Below, one piece after another: positions 8,725 to 18,341 of a stretch of DNA of 64,000 bases; within the stretch, counting starts at the first letter, position 1, and each line of letters begins with the position of its first letter. Source of the DNA: RI-106 sp964496875. Its GTDB lineage: Bacteria > Cyanobacteriota > Vampirovibrionia > Obscuribacterales > Obscuribacteraceae. The stretch lies in contig CAZCBH010000004.1 of assembly GCA_964496875.1 (NCBI GenBank), positions 62,001-126,000 of the forward strand. The letters run 5' to 3'. The notes under the pieces were generated by a model. The model was not told the DNA's origin. It worked only from the letters and a program-made list of their open reading frames with translations, and made no database searches. The position numbers were made by a program, and so were the translations under genes.

Positions 8725-11022
8725 ATGACCAGAGAAGAGGAAAGAAAACCCAATCCCCTTGCCATCGGCTCTAGCAATCAGGGCGCAGATAGCGATCAGT
8801 TGAAAGCTCAGGTGATGAACAATCGCCAGGCTCTTTTGAGCCAACTTTCGGCTAATCAGCCCGGCGTGCGTCCGGAGGGCGAAGCCGAGCAGGAGCCGGT
8901 TCCCGGAGCGGTTGCTGCGCCGCCGCCCGCCGCCGCCTTCGAGTCGACCATGGGACGCGTAGTCGAGGTCATCTTCGACACCCTTCAGGCAAGCTGTGTA
9001 GAAGCCAATAGAGCATTGGCAGGCAGCGACGCCCAGTTGAATTGTCAGAGACCGGCGGGGATTCAGATGAGGACCAGTCCTCAGACCGGAGCATCTGTTC
9101 AAGCCTTGCGTGGAAATGTCTCTCTGCCGAATTATTCTCTTGTAGTCGATTGCACCGACGAAAGGATTCTTGTATTCATCATCCCCAGCGAGTTTCTACT
9201 GGGTTTCGACCCTGAATCGGAGCTCATAGCGCCCCACCTGGTGCTTCGACAGCTCCTCCAGGTGGATGGCCAGTCCGGGTGGTTCATGGATAATACTCCG
9301 GTGGGGCAGGTAATGCTTCCGGAACTCTCGCGACAGCTCCTTAGAAATCTAATTGCCGTTGCCCGGGGTGAGGCTAATCCCAAACAGCCTTTCTCCTATG
9401 GGACCGGAGCTAAGTTGTCTCCGCCCAAGCCTTCGCCTCAGCCTCAGCCTCAGTCTCAGTCTTCACGAGCAGCTGCTCCGGTACCGCCCGGCATGGCCGG
9501 TGCCCGGGCATCAGCTCCGCCTCCGACTCCGAATCCAGCGGCTCCAGTCAGTTATTCTCAGGGTCTGAGTCGTTCTCAGACGGTCAAGCAGTTGATGGTA
9601 GCGGCTCTGGACGAACCCCGACGAGCGCCTCTACCGTTCCATGCCGTTCCTGTTCCCGCTCCTGAAGCACCCGCTACCGAATCTCCTTCGAACGGCGGCG
9701 CGACCCACGGAGCACCACCTCCCTCTCCTGCTAATGTTTCTTCTTCCGGGTCTTCTCAAGCTGTTCCTCAGGCACCTCCAAACGAGAGGCGTCGAGAAGG
9801 CATCCGGGAGACCAATGAGTTTGCCATGCTCTCTGAGCTTATTTCTAAAGAAAAGACGGCTCCGCCTCCCCAGATTTCGCCGGTAAAGAGCGCCTCTCAG
9901 GCGGACGAGATGTGGCAGCGTCCCGAGTCGAAATCTCCACCCAGTGCTCCTATTCCCCCCGGACGTGCCAGACCTTCTTCTCCCGCTCCGAATCCATCTC
10001 CAGCTTCGGCTCCGGTCTCGTCTCCGCCGCCACCGCCGGCGCCGGCGCCGGCAGAGACAGGCTCCGGGAACTTCCGTGTTCCGAGCGACCTCTTCGAGAG
10101 CCATGACTCGGTGCCTCAGGAAGAACCGGCAGTTTCCGCACAGAACGCTTTTCCTGTCCCGCCCGGTCATAAGGTGCCTCCCGAATTATTGCCTGCGCCT
10201 GCGCCTGAGCCCGCTTCCGAAATTTCTTCGGAACTTTCACTGGAACCCACACCTGCTCCTGCTGCGGTGGATGCTTCTTTATCCGAGGTCAGTGGTGTGC
10301 AGTCAATCCCGGAGATTCCATTCTCGCTGCCTCTGCCGACTCCAGCTTCTGCTCCGGAAAGTGCCGCTATGGTTTCCAGTCCTGAAGCGACGTCGCCTCC
10401 GATTTCGCCTTCGAGTCAACCGCTCGAACCGTCTCTATCTAGAATGGATGCACCTCTAGAAGAGAAGAGTGAGGGTTTGCTCTCCAAGGTAATCGCTGAG
10501 TCTGCCGGCGAAGCGGAAGAAGCTCCGCCGCCATCTTTCAAATCGCTCAAATCGCTCATTTCCGCAGGTGACGAAGAGGATTCCGCCCCTCAGCAAACGG
10601 AGTTGCCCTCGCCTCTTGGAATAGAGGCTCCTTCCAGTTCTTTGCAAGCCCTTCTCAGTGATACCGAAGAGGACGGGGCTTTGCCGCCACCTCCAGTTCA
10701 ATCTCAGCCTCAGCCTCAGGTTCGACCTGTTAAAGAATCGGTTGAATCTCTTGCTGTGACTGGTGCATCTGCGGTGACAAAGGCGTCGGCGGAAGCTGTC
10801 GGTGATCTAGGGAAACTTGTAACCGATACAGAGAAGCAGTTGTTCGAAGGTTGTGATCAACTTATGGTCAACCTCGAAAGAGCGCTTGCCACCCTGAAAT
10901 CAGCCGGTGTAGAGGCCATGCAGGATGACAACATCGAGCAGGTCACTGAGATTATGAATCACACAAAACGACTGAAGGCGCTAAAAGACAAACTCGCTGC
11001 CCTTAAGGGCGAAATAGACTGA
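8725..11022 (+). CDS. Large proline-rich protein of unknown function
   Basis: A 765-residue protein with no signal peptide or TM helix. I do not recognise its family. It has three parts. Residues about 70-225 form a folded N-terminal domain (MGRVVEVIFDTLQASCVEAN and later VFIIPSEFLLGFDPESEL). Residues about 230-660 are a disordered Pro/Ser/Ala/Glu-rich region with QPQPQ and PPPPPAPAPA runs. Residues about 670-765 are a helical, probably coiled-coil C-terminus (EKQLFEGCDQLMVNLERALA, then a Lys-rich end). Such a layout suits a scaffold or tether between two partners, but that is inference. It lies 8 bases after the methyltransferase gene and before the tRNA gene. Confidence 0.75.
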   Translation: MTREEERKPNPLAIGSSNQGADSDQLKAQVMNNRQALLSQLSANQPGVRPEGEAEQEPVPGAVAAPPPAAAFESTMGRVVEVIFDTLQASCVEANRALAGSDAQLNCQRPAGIQMRTSPQTGASVQALRGNVSLPNYSLVVDCTDERILVFIIPSEFLLGFDPESELIAPHLVLRQLLQVDGQSGWFMDNTPVGQVMLPELSRQLLRNLIAVARGEANPKQPFSYGTGAKLSPPKPSPQPQPQSQSSRAAAPVPPGMAGARASAPPPTPNPAAPVSYSQGLSRSQTVKQLMVAALDEPRRAPLPFHAVPVPAPEAPATESPSNGGATHGAPPPSPANVSSSGSSQAVPQAPPNERRREGIRETNEFAMLSELISKEKTAPPPQISPVKSASQADEMWQRPESKSPPSAPIPPGRARPSSPAPNPSPASAPVSSPPPPPAPAPAETGSGNFRVPSDLFESHDSVPQEEPAVSAQNAFPVPPGHKVPPELLPAPAPEPASEISSELSLEPTPAPAAVDASLSEVSGVQSIPEIPFSLPLPTPASAPESAAMVSSPEATSPPISPSSQPLEPSLSRMDAPLEEKSEGLLSKVIAESAGEAEEAPPPSFKSLKSLISAGDEEDSAPQQTELPSPLGIEAPSSSLQALLSDTEEDGALPPPPVQSQPQPQVRPVKESVESLAVTGASAVTKASAEAVGDLGKLVTDTEKQLFEGCDQLMVNLERALATLKSAGVEAMQDDNIEQVTEIMNHTKRLKALKDKLAALKGEID

Positions 11023-11057
11023 GCTTAGCTTCTTCTTTGAGTGGTAATTCAAAAAAA

Positions 11058-11151
11058 TGGCGGAGAGGGTGGGATTCGAACCCACGGAACAGGTTTAAGC
11101 CCATTCAACTTCTTAGCAGGAAGCCGCTTTCGACCACTCAGCCACCTCTCC
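11058..11151 (-). tRNA. tRNA-Ser(GCU)
   Basis: Read on the minus strand, GGAGAGG (11151-11145) pairs with CCTCTCC (11068-11062), followed by discriminator G and an encoded CCA (11060-11058). The anticodon stem-loop CTTCCTGCTAAGAAG gives anticodon GCT. The T arm is GGGTTCGAATCCC-like. A long variable arm confirms the class II (serine) type. Seven T directly follow the CCA (11057-11051), a likely terminator or processing region. Confidence 0.95.
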
Positions 11152-11214
11152 AAGATTTATTTCCTATATATGATACCAGGACTTAGAAGACCTAAAACCA
11201 AATAATCGAACAAT

Positions 11215-12108
11215 TTACAAAATGCCGAGGACGACCAGTTTGATCCAGTAATAGGCTATGGGACCGGCGAAGAGCAAGCTGTCTCCCCTGTCGAGAAAGC
11301 CGCCGTGACCGGGAATGGAATCACCCGAGTCTTTCATGCCTGCGTCCCGCTTCATCAACGATTCACATAGGTCTCCCAGTTGTGCGGCGATGGAGACCAC
11401 CAGGCCAAGTAGCGGGGCATGAATCAATTTGAACTGGAAGGGATGACAGGAGAAGACATAGTTGTCAGCCAGGTAGACTACTATCGTGGCGATGATAATC
11501 GAGCTTAGCAATCCCCCCAGTGCGCCTTCGACGGTTTTCTTGGGCGAGACCTCCGGATAGAGCAGGTGTTTGCCGAAAGTTTTGCCGGCATAGTAAGCGA
11601 AGACATCGGTGCCGAAGATAATGAAGAAGCAGACCCATAGATAGGCGAGACCCGGCTGCTGCAGAGGATTTGCAATCGCCTCCACCCCGGGGGCGCCCAG
11701 ATCTCTCAAAAGCACCAGATGGCAGGGCATCCAACCTACATAGATAAAACCCATTATTGTCGAGGCGATATCGGCGATGGTGGCAGGCGGCTTTTCGCTT
11801 CTAAGCAGGAGGCGAACGAAGGAGATACAGATGCCCACCGTAAAAAGAATCGACAGATGACTGAGAGCGAAGTCGGCGGGCAGATCTAGTTCGGGGATAT
11901 TGGGCAGGGCGGTTAGGACGAAAAAGGCTATGATCATGCCCCGGACTATATTGGCGGAAGGTTTATAACCTTTTGCCCTGGCCATGGCGACGAACTCGTT
12001 TCCTCCCAGCATGCAGGCATAGCCGAGCACCAGGGGAAAGACGAGTCCGCCTATCATGATGCTTCCGATGGCGGTAAGGAATAGAATCCAGCCGAATAGT
12101 ACTCTCAT
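11215..12108 (-). CDS. cdsA: Phosphatidate cytidylyltransferase
   Basis: A 297-residue polytopic membrane enzyme, known to make CDP-diacylglycerol from phosphatidate and CTP for phospholipid synthesis. About seven to eight TM helices are visible. The C-terminal CDS signature is complete: SLMKRDAGMKDSGDSIPGH continuing into GGFLDRGDS (about 255-285). The ATG at 12108 overlaps the stop of the YibE/F gene by one base (TGATG), so the two are translationally coupled. A TTG one codon upstream is an alternative. The gene is last in the ruvB-yibE/F-cdsA run, with the tRNA gene beyond. Confidence 0.93.
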   Translation of the reverse strand: MRVLFGWILFLTAIGSIMIGGLVFPLVLGYACMLGGNEFVAMARAKGYKPSANIVRGMIIAFFVLTALPNIPELDLPADFALSHLSILFTVGICISFVRLLLRSEKPPATIADIASTIMGFIYVGWMPCHLVLLRDLGAPGVEAIANPLQQPGLAYLWVCFFIIFGTDVFAYYAGKTFGKHLLYPEVSPKKTVEGALGGLLSSIIIATIVVYLADNYVFSCHPFQFKLIHAPLLGLVVSIAAQLGDLCESLMKRDAGMKDSGDSIPGHGGFLDRGDSLLFAGPIAYYWIKLVVLGIL

Positions 12109-13292
12109 CAATCTTTTGGAGACATTACCCTTGCTGCGACAATCGCCGTCAGAGGAATAGTAAATACCAGACCTAGGCTACCACTCAATGCCGATGCCAC
12201 TTCGGTGGCGAACAGATCAAGGTTAACAAGCTTAATGGAAGGCATCTGGGTTGCCAGTAGAAGTAGGGGCAGGGCTCCGCCAGTATAAGCCAAGATGAGG
12301 GTATTCGTCATGGTTCCCATTATGTCCCTGCCTACATTCATACCGGAGTCATAGAGCTCTTTCATGGTCATCTTTGCATCCGCTTTCGATATCTCTGAGA
12401 CCGCCGAAGCTATGGAGATACCTACGTCCATGATCACGCCGAGCGCCCCTATCAACATGCCTGCCGCCAATAGACCGCTGTAAAAGGGCGGTTTCTGTAC
12501 CAGCACCGAGCCTCTCAATATCTGCGCTTCTTCGCTGGACAGTCCGGTAAGCGGTGCGTACCAGATTACGAGCTGGGCGGCGATGCCCGCTACTATGACA
12601 CCACCAATAGTGCCCATGATTGCTGCCAGGGATTTTTTCGTGAAGCCTCCTATCAAAAGAATACTGGTGGCGGTGGCAGCCAGGCAGATAAACACCGAGA
12701 CCATGAGCGGATTGAATCCCTGTAAGCTGAGAGGCAGCAGCACGCAGGCCACCAACAATACTGTTATCAATAGAGCCAACAGAGACTTGACTCCCTGCTT
12801 GCCGCCGAAGACCAGAAATGCGATCAGGAATGCCGCCAGGAGCCAGGTAAGGACCGGGGTGCGGTTGTAGTCGGCGATATTGATCTCTAGGGTACCGTCA
12901 GGCTTTTGATCAAGAGCGACCACTACCTCCTGACCCGGTTCTACCTCTACGTTGTAGGCCGGATTGTCGGTCAGTTCATTGTCTATGATGAACTCTTTGC
13001 CGCTCAGCGCCCCTTCGATGATTCTCAACTTGACGGTCTGGAGGTTGGATACCATGCCGGTGCTGCCCAGAAGCTCTTTGTTTATTCTGGGTTTTGTCAC
13101 TTCGAGCACTTTGCCTACCACGAGCTGCTCTTCCAGACCGGAGCCCGCAAAAATGGTGGTATCTCTATTGGTGCTTAGATTGGGTTTGCTCTCTGTTTGG
13201 GCCAGCACGCCGGTATTGAAGTGCTGGAGGAAACAGAAGGCAAAAATGATGACCACCAGAAGATATTGAGCGATTCGTCTATGGCTTCTCAT
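12108..13292 (-). CDS. YibE/F-family membrane protein
   Basis: About 394 residues. An N-terminal hydrophobic segment or signal (about 7-30) is followed by an extracytoplasmic beta-rich domain (about 55-160; motifs VVGKVLEV, VVVALDQKPDGTL) and about seven TM helices. The latter include VFGGKQGVKSLLALLITVLL, GALGVIMDVGISIASA and MGTMTNTLILAYTGGALPLLL, the hallmarks of the YibE/F family. The family is widespread but poorly characterised; transport has been suggested for some members. The ATG at 13292 is preferred over a GTG at 13313; both overlap the ruvB end. Stop overlaps the cdsA start. Confidence 0.85.
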   Translation of the reverse strand: MRSHRRIAQYLLVVIIFAFCFLQHFNTGVLAQTESKPNLSTNRDTTIFAGSGLEEQLVVGKVLEVTKPRINKELLGSTGMVSNLQTVKLRIIEGALSGKEFIIDNELTDNPAYNVEVEPGQEVVVALDQKPDGTLEINIADYNRTPVLTWLLAAFLIAFLVFGGKQGVKSLLALLITVLLVACVLLPLSLQGFNPLMVSVFICLAATATSILLIGGFTKKSLAAIMGTIGGVIVAGIAAQLVIWYAPLTGLSSEEAQILRGSVLVQKPPFYSGLLAAGMLIGALGVIMDVGISIASAVSEISKADAKMTMKELYDSGMNVGRDIMGTMTNTLILAYTGGALPLLLLATQMPSIKLVNLDLFATEVASALSGSLGLVFTIPLTAIVAARVMSPKD

Positions 13293-14472
13293 CGTTTTCT
13301 GCAAAAGAGTCACTCTGGTTGTCGGCTCTACCGAAGTCGAGGCTTAATTGATTCGCCGGTGGGTTTTTACCCAGGTGTTGATAGGCGAGCGCTGTGGCGA
13401 TTCGTCCTCGCGGTGTGCGTTGCAGAAAGCCTGCCTGGATCAAAAATGGCTCGTAGACGTCCTCGATGGTCTCACTGTCTTCTCCTATGGTGGCAGCTAT
13501 GGTATCAATACCGACCGGTCCGCCGTCGTAATTGTTGATTACCACATGGAGCAGCTTTCTGTCCGTGCTATCTAGACCGGACTGATCGACTTGATAAGAT
13601 TGCAGAGCTTCCACGGCAATCTCCCGGTCGATCTCTTTCTTGCCTTTATACTGGGCGAAATCTCTCACCAGTCTGACCAATCTGTTGGCGATTCTAGGCG
13701 TACCGCGCGATCTAGAAGCTATTTGATCCACGGCGCTTTGCTCTATGGTGAGACCAAGAATCCCTCCGGTTCGCTCGACGATTTTGGATAGCTCTTCTTG
13801 ATTGTAGAAATCTAGACGGCAAGAGAATCCGAATCTATCTCTCAAGGCTTTCGAGATTGAGCCGGCTTTGGTAGTAGCGCCAATCAGGGTGAATTTCGGT
13901 AGGGGCAGTCTCATCGTTCTGGTGGCATGTCCTTTGCCCGAGGTCAGGTCGATCATGAAATCCTCTATCGCCGGATATAGAAGCTCTTCTGCGACTTTGT
14001 TCAGGCGGTGGATCTCATCGATAAAGAGCACGTCGCCGGCTTCCAGTTGATGTACCAGACCGACGATATCCCGCGGTCTTTCCAGGCTGGGACCTGATGT
14101 CATGTGAATCTTGGCGCCCATTTCCGAGGCTATGACCTGGGCCAGGGTGGTTTTTCCAAGGCCTGGAGGACCATAGAGAAGAACATGATCTATGGGCTCT
14201 TTTCGCTCCAGCGCCGCCGATATGGACATGGTCAGCATCATCTTCAAATGAGACTGGCCGATATATTCTTTCAGATGCTGGGGGCGCAGCTTCTGATCTG
14301 ACTTGCGATCGGAGTTGGTCTCGTTGGAAGACATGACTGAGTGGCGTTCGCGGTCTTGCACTTTGCCTTTACCCGAAGTTTGAGATCCGGAGACTGCACC
14401 GTTAGTGGTGGTGGCTGGTTGGTAGACAGAGCCTTCCGGTAGCTGATATCCATTATTCTTGATTATAGTCAT
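13279..14472 (-). CDS. ruvB: Holliday junction branch migration helicase
   Basis: 397 residues. RuvB is the hexameric AAA+ motor that, with RuvA, moves Holliday junctions. Walker A is GPPGLGKTTLA (about 105-115), Walker B is LFIDEIHRLN (about 150-159), sensor 1 is TLIGATTKAG, and the winged-helix end is GFLQRTPRGRIATALAY. An N-terminal extension of about 55 residues, Thr/Ser/Gly-rich, precedes the usual start region RPQHLKEYIGQ. An internal ATG at 14334 would give a more typical length, and neither start has a clear ribosome-binding site. It is first in the ruvB-yibE/F-cdsA run. ruvA and ruvC are not in the window. Confidence 0.95.
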   Translation of the reverse strand: MTIIKNNGYQLPEGSVYQPATTTNGAVSGSQTSGKGKVQDRERHSVMSSNETNSDRKSDQKLRPQHLKEYIGQSHLKMMLTMSISAALERKEPIDHVLLYGPPGLGKTTLAQVIASEMGAKIHMTSGPSLERPRDIVGLVHQLEAGDVLFIDEIHRLNKVAEELLYPAIEDFMIDLTSGKGHATRTMRLPLPKFTLIGATTKAGSISKALRDRFGFSCRLDFYNQEELSKIVERTGGILGLTIEQSAVDQIASRSRGTPRIANRLVRLVRDFAQYKGKKEIDREIAVEALQSYQVDQSGLDSTDRKLLHVVINNYDGGPVGIDTIAATIGEDSETIEDVYEPFLIQAGFLQRTPRGRIATALAYQHLGKNPPANQLSLDFGRADNQSDSFAENDEKP

Positions 14473-14591
14473 TGGGCTAATTATGACAAAGAAGCGCGAC
14501 TCTATGAAGAGCGAGGTTGTCTAATGAGAAAGAAATCAATTAAAAAAGACCGACGAAGATATGGTATCGATATGCTTGGCGCGGCGTTGCG

Positions 14592-15590
14592 CTAATACTG
14601 CCTTGATTTTTCCCAGACCCAGGCTGTCTCGATGATTCTCTCCAGATCATACTTTGGCTCCCAGCCCAGAATCTCATTCGCTCTCGTATAGTCCGCCACC
14701 AGTTTTGCCGGGTCTCCCGGTCTTCTTGGCGTCACTTTTCGTTTGATAGAACGGCCCGTAACTTTCTCGCAGGTTTTGATCACCTCTTCCACCGATGCGC
14801 CTTTTGAAGTACCCAGATTGATTGCATCGAAGGTACTCTCGCCTTCTTTGAGGGCGAGGAGTTTGTCGAGAGCCAGGCAGTGAGCTTCGGCGAGATCGTA
14901 GACGTGGACATAGTCTCTTATGCAGGTGCCGTCTTCTGTGTCGTAGTCGTCGCCGTAGATGCCTATTTCCTCTCTTCGGCCCAGGGCCGTCTGCAGAACG
15001 AGGGGAATCAAATGGGTCTCAGGGTCATGGCTCTCTCCTATGGCGGCTTGATCATCGGCTCCAGCCGCGTTGAAATAGCGCAACGAGATATAGGACCAGC
15101 CGGAAGCCAGATGCAAACCCATAAGAGCCTGCTCGATCATCAGTTTTGTTATTCCGTAAACATTGATGGGGGCCTGGGGATGTTTTTCGTCAATCGGTAT
15201 ATATACCGGATTGCCGTAAGTTGTACAGCTGGAGGAAAATATCAGCTTGTTCACTCCATGCCCGGCTAGAAGCTTAAAAAGTTTCAAGCTGCCAGTTACG
15301 TTATTTTCGAAGTATTTGAACGGATTCTCCTGGGATTCACCTACATAAGCGCTGGCGGCGAAGTGGACCACCGCATCCGGCTTCTCCGCGGCAAGCACCG
15401 GATCGAGGGCTTCGGTGTTGTCTATGGAAATACTGTGGAAAGTGACTCTTTCGCTATCAGGAACAGCCTGATTATGCCCTTCTCTCAGATCGTCCACCGC
15501 GAAAACTTTCACTGTCGGATAACGATCCAGCGCCTTCTTCACGAAATGACTGCCGATATAGCCGGCTGCTCCGGTGACTAGAATCTTCAA
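14592..15590 (-). CDS. galE: UDP-glucose 4-epimerase
   Basis: 332 residues of an extended short-chain dehydrogenase. The NAD-binding GAAGYIGSHF is at the N-terminus (7-16). SSSCTTYG (about 121-128) and YGITK (about 148-152, catalytic Tyr and Lys) follow, as does the substrate region RYFNAAGAD (about 173-181). It interconverts UDP-glucose and UDP-galactose for polysaccharide and lipopolysaccharide precursors. The gene is monocistronic by spacing and divergent from pgpH, with a 162-base AT-rich intergenic region that probably holds both promoters. Confidence 0.93.
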   Translation of the reverse strand: MKILVTGAAGYIGSHFVKKALDRYPTVKVFAVDDLREGHNQAVPDSERVTFHSISIDNTEALDPVLAAEKPDAVVHFAASAYVGESQENPFKYFENNVTGSLKLFKLLAGHGVNKLIFSSSCTTYGNPVYIPIDEKHPQAPINVYGITKLMIEQALMGLHLASGWSYISLRYFNAAGADDQAAIGESHDPETHLIPLVLQTALGRREEIGIYGDDYDTEDGTCIRDYVHVYDLAEAHCLALDKLLALKEGESTFDAINLGTSKGASVEEVIKTCEKVTGRSIKRKVTPRRPGDPAKLVADYTRANEILGWEPKYDLERIIETAWVWEKSRQY

Positions 15591-15752
15591 TCTGATGGCC
15601 TTCCGGTGGATTTCTGGGGTTCAAGTCGATTAAGATAACCGATTTGTTCGACTCTAACTTTGACTTTCGAGAGTTTTATGATGAAAAGTTAGAAGTATAT
15701 TTATATATAGTGAATATATGAACTACCGGATTGGGCCAAAGCGAGGCTTAGG

Positions 15753-18341
15753 TTGAACGGCACTGACGGAAACAGAAACAACCAGAATAAGTCGTCTGCG
15801 ATAACGGACGCGGCCCATGCCCATGTACCATCAGGCCGAGAGTTCGTCTCCTGGGTCACTATAGGCGCTCTCGGGGCACTGTTGCTTTTCCTCGCCCTTA
15901 CCTCCGGGCAGCTCTTCAATCGTGGCATCAAAGCCGGCGACATAGCCGAACGGCATATCGTGGCGCCCCAGGCTGCCTATGTCATCGATCCGGTTGCCAC
16001 CAAAGAATTGATGGAGAATGCCAGACAGCTGGTGATTCCGGTTTTTCAGGTTGATCGTTCTCGGGACCAGAACACCACTTTTAAGGTGGATGAGAGCATC
16101 GGTCGGATAAAAGTGCTTCAATCCCGGGGAATCGTGCCGGAGATGGTGCCGGGTATCCAGCTCAATCTCTCCGCCGATGAAGATTTTTATCTTCTCAATT
16201 GCTCAAGAGTGGCATTCGACGCCATATTCGATTTTGAACAACCGGAAGGCAGAAACAATCTTGCCAATCTGGAACAGTCTATCCATGGCAAAGTAGAAGC
16301 AGCGGCGAGGCAGAAGGTATTCGGACCCCGGGGCAAGCGCGCTCGGATCAGATCGCCTCTGTTCGATAAGACTATCGATTCTATAAAGACAACCTTCCTG
16401 ACAGGCAGAGAAACTCTCAGCGATGTCGTTCAGGTGGAAGATCTGGTCAGTCGTAGCGAGGCGCTTATCGCCCTCAGTGTTCGACCCGACTATATGTCTG
16501 ATTACTCTTCTACCATGCTAAGAACCACAAGACGAATTTGTAATCGCTTTCAGCGTTTTCCCGTCAGCCATAAGGATGTCTGGGCCGACACCGTCTTCGA
16601 GTTCCTTCCTGACGACTGGGAGCCGACCCTGAGAAGAAGTTCCGCCATTCTAGTATCCAACGCCCTGGAGCCGAATCTGGTCATCGACCCGGTCGCCACC
16701 AAGAAAAAGGCCGATCAGACCCTCAAGGAAGTGAACGCGGTCACCAAGAAGTATGAGGAAGGAGAGATGATCGTCTCGAAAGGCACGATTATCACCAAGG
16801 AGATTGCCCAGACCCTGCAAGCGCTTGGAATATCGCGGATTAGTTCTGTTCCCTTCTTGATGGTTCTTGGTTTTACAGTTATCGCTGCAGTCGCTTTTGC
16901 TGCCATCTTTATCTACAACTTCGAGCCCAAGCACTTCTTCTCGGGGATGTCCCTCGGTTTGATCTATACCGTCGTGATCGTTGCATGCGCCAGCGCCAGT
17001 CTGCTTGGTAGGACTTATCCGCAATTCGTTCCCATGGCCGGAGCGGCGCTCTGTCTGACGATTTTCTTCGGGCGCAGAGTGGCGGCGGCTGTTATTATTC
17101 CTGTACTGGTCTTGATCGCGGTTAATCGACTGGTGGAAGGGACTCACCTTCTTGCTATTTCCATAGCATCGCTTTCCGCCATATTCGGCTATTCGAGAGA
17201 TCGCAAGTCTTTGATGTTCACCGGACTGGTAATTGGTGTGGCGCAGGCCCTGGGCTTTCTTTTGGGTTACGGTCTGGTCAAAGCTCTACCGTTCTTAAGC
17301 CTGGCATCCACGCCGTGGATGGTACTGGCACCGCATATGGCATTGCCTTCTTTTTCTAATTTAGGTCAGGTACTGGCTATGGAGTTTGCTGGTGGACTTG
17401 CTTCCGCCATTATCGCTATAGGCTGTCTTCCTTTTCTGGAGAGTATTTTCGGTCTGGTTACACCTTATAGATTGGCAGAAATGGCTGAGGCCGATCAGCC
17501 GCTTTTACAGCAGCTGGAGGAGAAAGCCCCCGGTACTTATCAGCACAGTCTCGCTGTGGCCAATCTTGCCGAGGCGGCAGCCAAAGCGATTAAGGTCGAT
17601 GTGAAGCTGGTCCGCGCCGGTGCGCTCTATCATGATGTCGGAAAGATGGTCCGGCCTAAATTCTTCATAGAGAACCAGCTTGGAGCCAAGAACCCGCATG
17701 ACTCGATGTCTCCGGAAGACAGTCGCAATCGCGTTCTCGCCCATGTCACCGATGGACTGGAACTGGCAAGAAAGTATTCATTGCCCAAGGCTATCGCCGA
17801 TTTTATTCCCATGCACCAGGGCACCACTCTGATGGCCTACTTCTATCACAAAGCCTGCGAAAGGGATGGCAAGGATAACGTCGATTCCTCTTTCTACAGG
17901 TATCCCGGTCCGAAACCGAATTCCAAAGAGACCGCCATCGTCATGCTTGCCGATGCTGCCGAGGCGGTCACTCACAGTATGCGGGATCCCACCGAAGAAG
18001 AGGTGGAGAGGGCTATCGACAAGATCTTTCAGCTTCGTTGGGCTGATGAGCAGTTCAGCGACGCGAATCTTTCTTATGACGAGCTGCAGCGGGTTAAACT
18101 AGCCTTTGTTCGCGTCTGGAGAACCTTGCATCATGAGCGTCTTAAATATCCTTCCACCGATACCGGCAAGATGGATGTGGATGACGAGTCCGAATGCGAT
18201 GATACCGCTGTGAAAGAGGATGCAACCACTGCCGGTGACGAGCCCTGTTGTGGACCGGTGGTGCTGGAAGAAGAGAAAGTCGAGGAGAAAACCGGTGAAT
18301 CTGATACGGCGTGGTCAGCCCGGGGAGAGAGCTGTTCTTAA
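15753..18341 (+). CDS. pgpH: 7TMR-HD phosphohydrolase, probable c-di-AMP phosphodiesterase
   Basis: 862 residues with the PgpH layout: an N-terminal TM helix (about 30-50), a large extracytoplasmic 7TMR-HDED domain (about 55-370), seven TM helices (about 373-585), and a cytosolic HD domain with YHDVGKM near 625 plus later conserved HVTDG and HQGTT histidines. Known PgpH proteins hydrolyse c-di-AMP to pApA. The window also encodes the matching cyclase CdaA at 34775. The start is TTG with GAGG 6 bases upstream; no in-frame ATG fits. The C-terminal 60 residues are acidic. The stop overlaps the stop of the convergent gene through a shared TTAA. Confidence 0.92.
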   Translation: MNGTDGNRNNQNKSSAITDAAHAHVPSGREFVSWVTIGALGALLLFLALTSGQLFNRGIKAGDIAERHIVAPQAAYVIDPVATKELMENARQLVIPVFQVDRSRDQNTTFKVDESIGRIKVLQSRGIVPEMVPGIQLNLSADEDFYLLNCSRVAFDAIFDFEQPEGRNNLANLEQSIHGKVEAAARQKVFGPRGKRARIRSPLFDKTIDSIKTTFLTGRETLSDVVQVEDLVSRSEALIALSVRPDYMSDYSSTMLRTTRRICNRFQRFPVSHKDVWADTVFEFLPDDWEPTLRRSSAILVSNALEPNLVIDPVATKKKADQTLKEVNAVTKKYEEGEMIVSKGTIITKEIAQTLQALGISRISSVPFLMVLGFTVIAAVAFAAIFIYNFEPKHFFSGMSLGLIYTVVIVACASASLLGRTYPQFVPMAGAALCLTIFFGRRVAAAVIIPVLVLIAVNRLVEGTHLLAISIASLSAIFGYSRDRKSLMFTGLVIGVAQALGFLLGYGLVKALPFLSLASTPWMVLAPHMALPSFSNLGQVLAMEFAGGLASAIIAIGCLPFLESIFGLVTPYRLAEMAEADQPLLQQLEEKAPGTYQHSLAVANLAEAAAKAIKVDVKLVRAGALYHDVGKMVRPKFFIENQLGAKNPHDSMSPEDSRNRVLAHVTDGLELARKYSLPKAIADFIPMHQGTTLMAYFYHKACERDGKDNVDSSFYRYPGPKPNSKETAIVMLADAAEAVTHSMRDPTEEEVERAIDKIFQLRWADEQFSDANLSYDELQRVKLAFVRVWRTLHHERLKYPSTDTGKMDVDDESECDDTAVKEDATTAGDEPCCGPVVLEEEKVEEKTGESDTAWSARGESCS

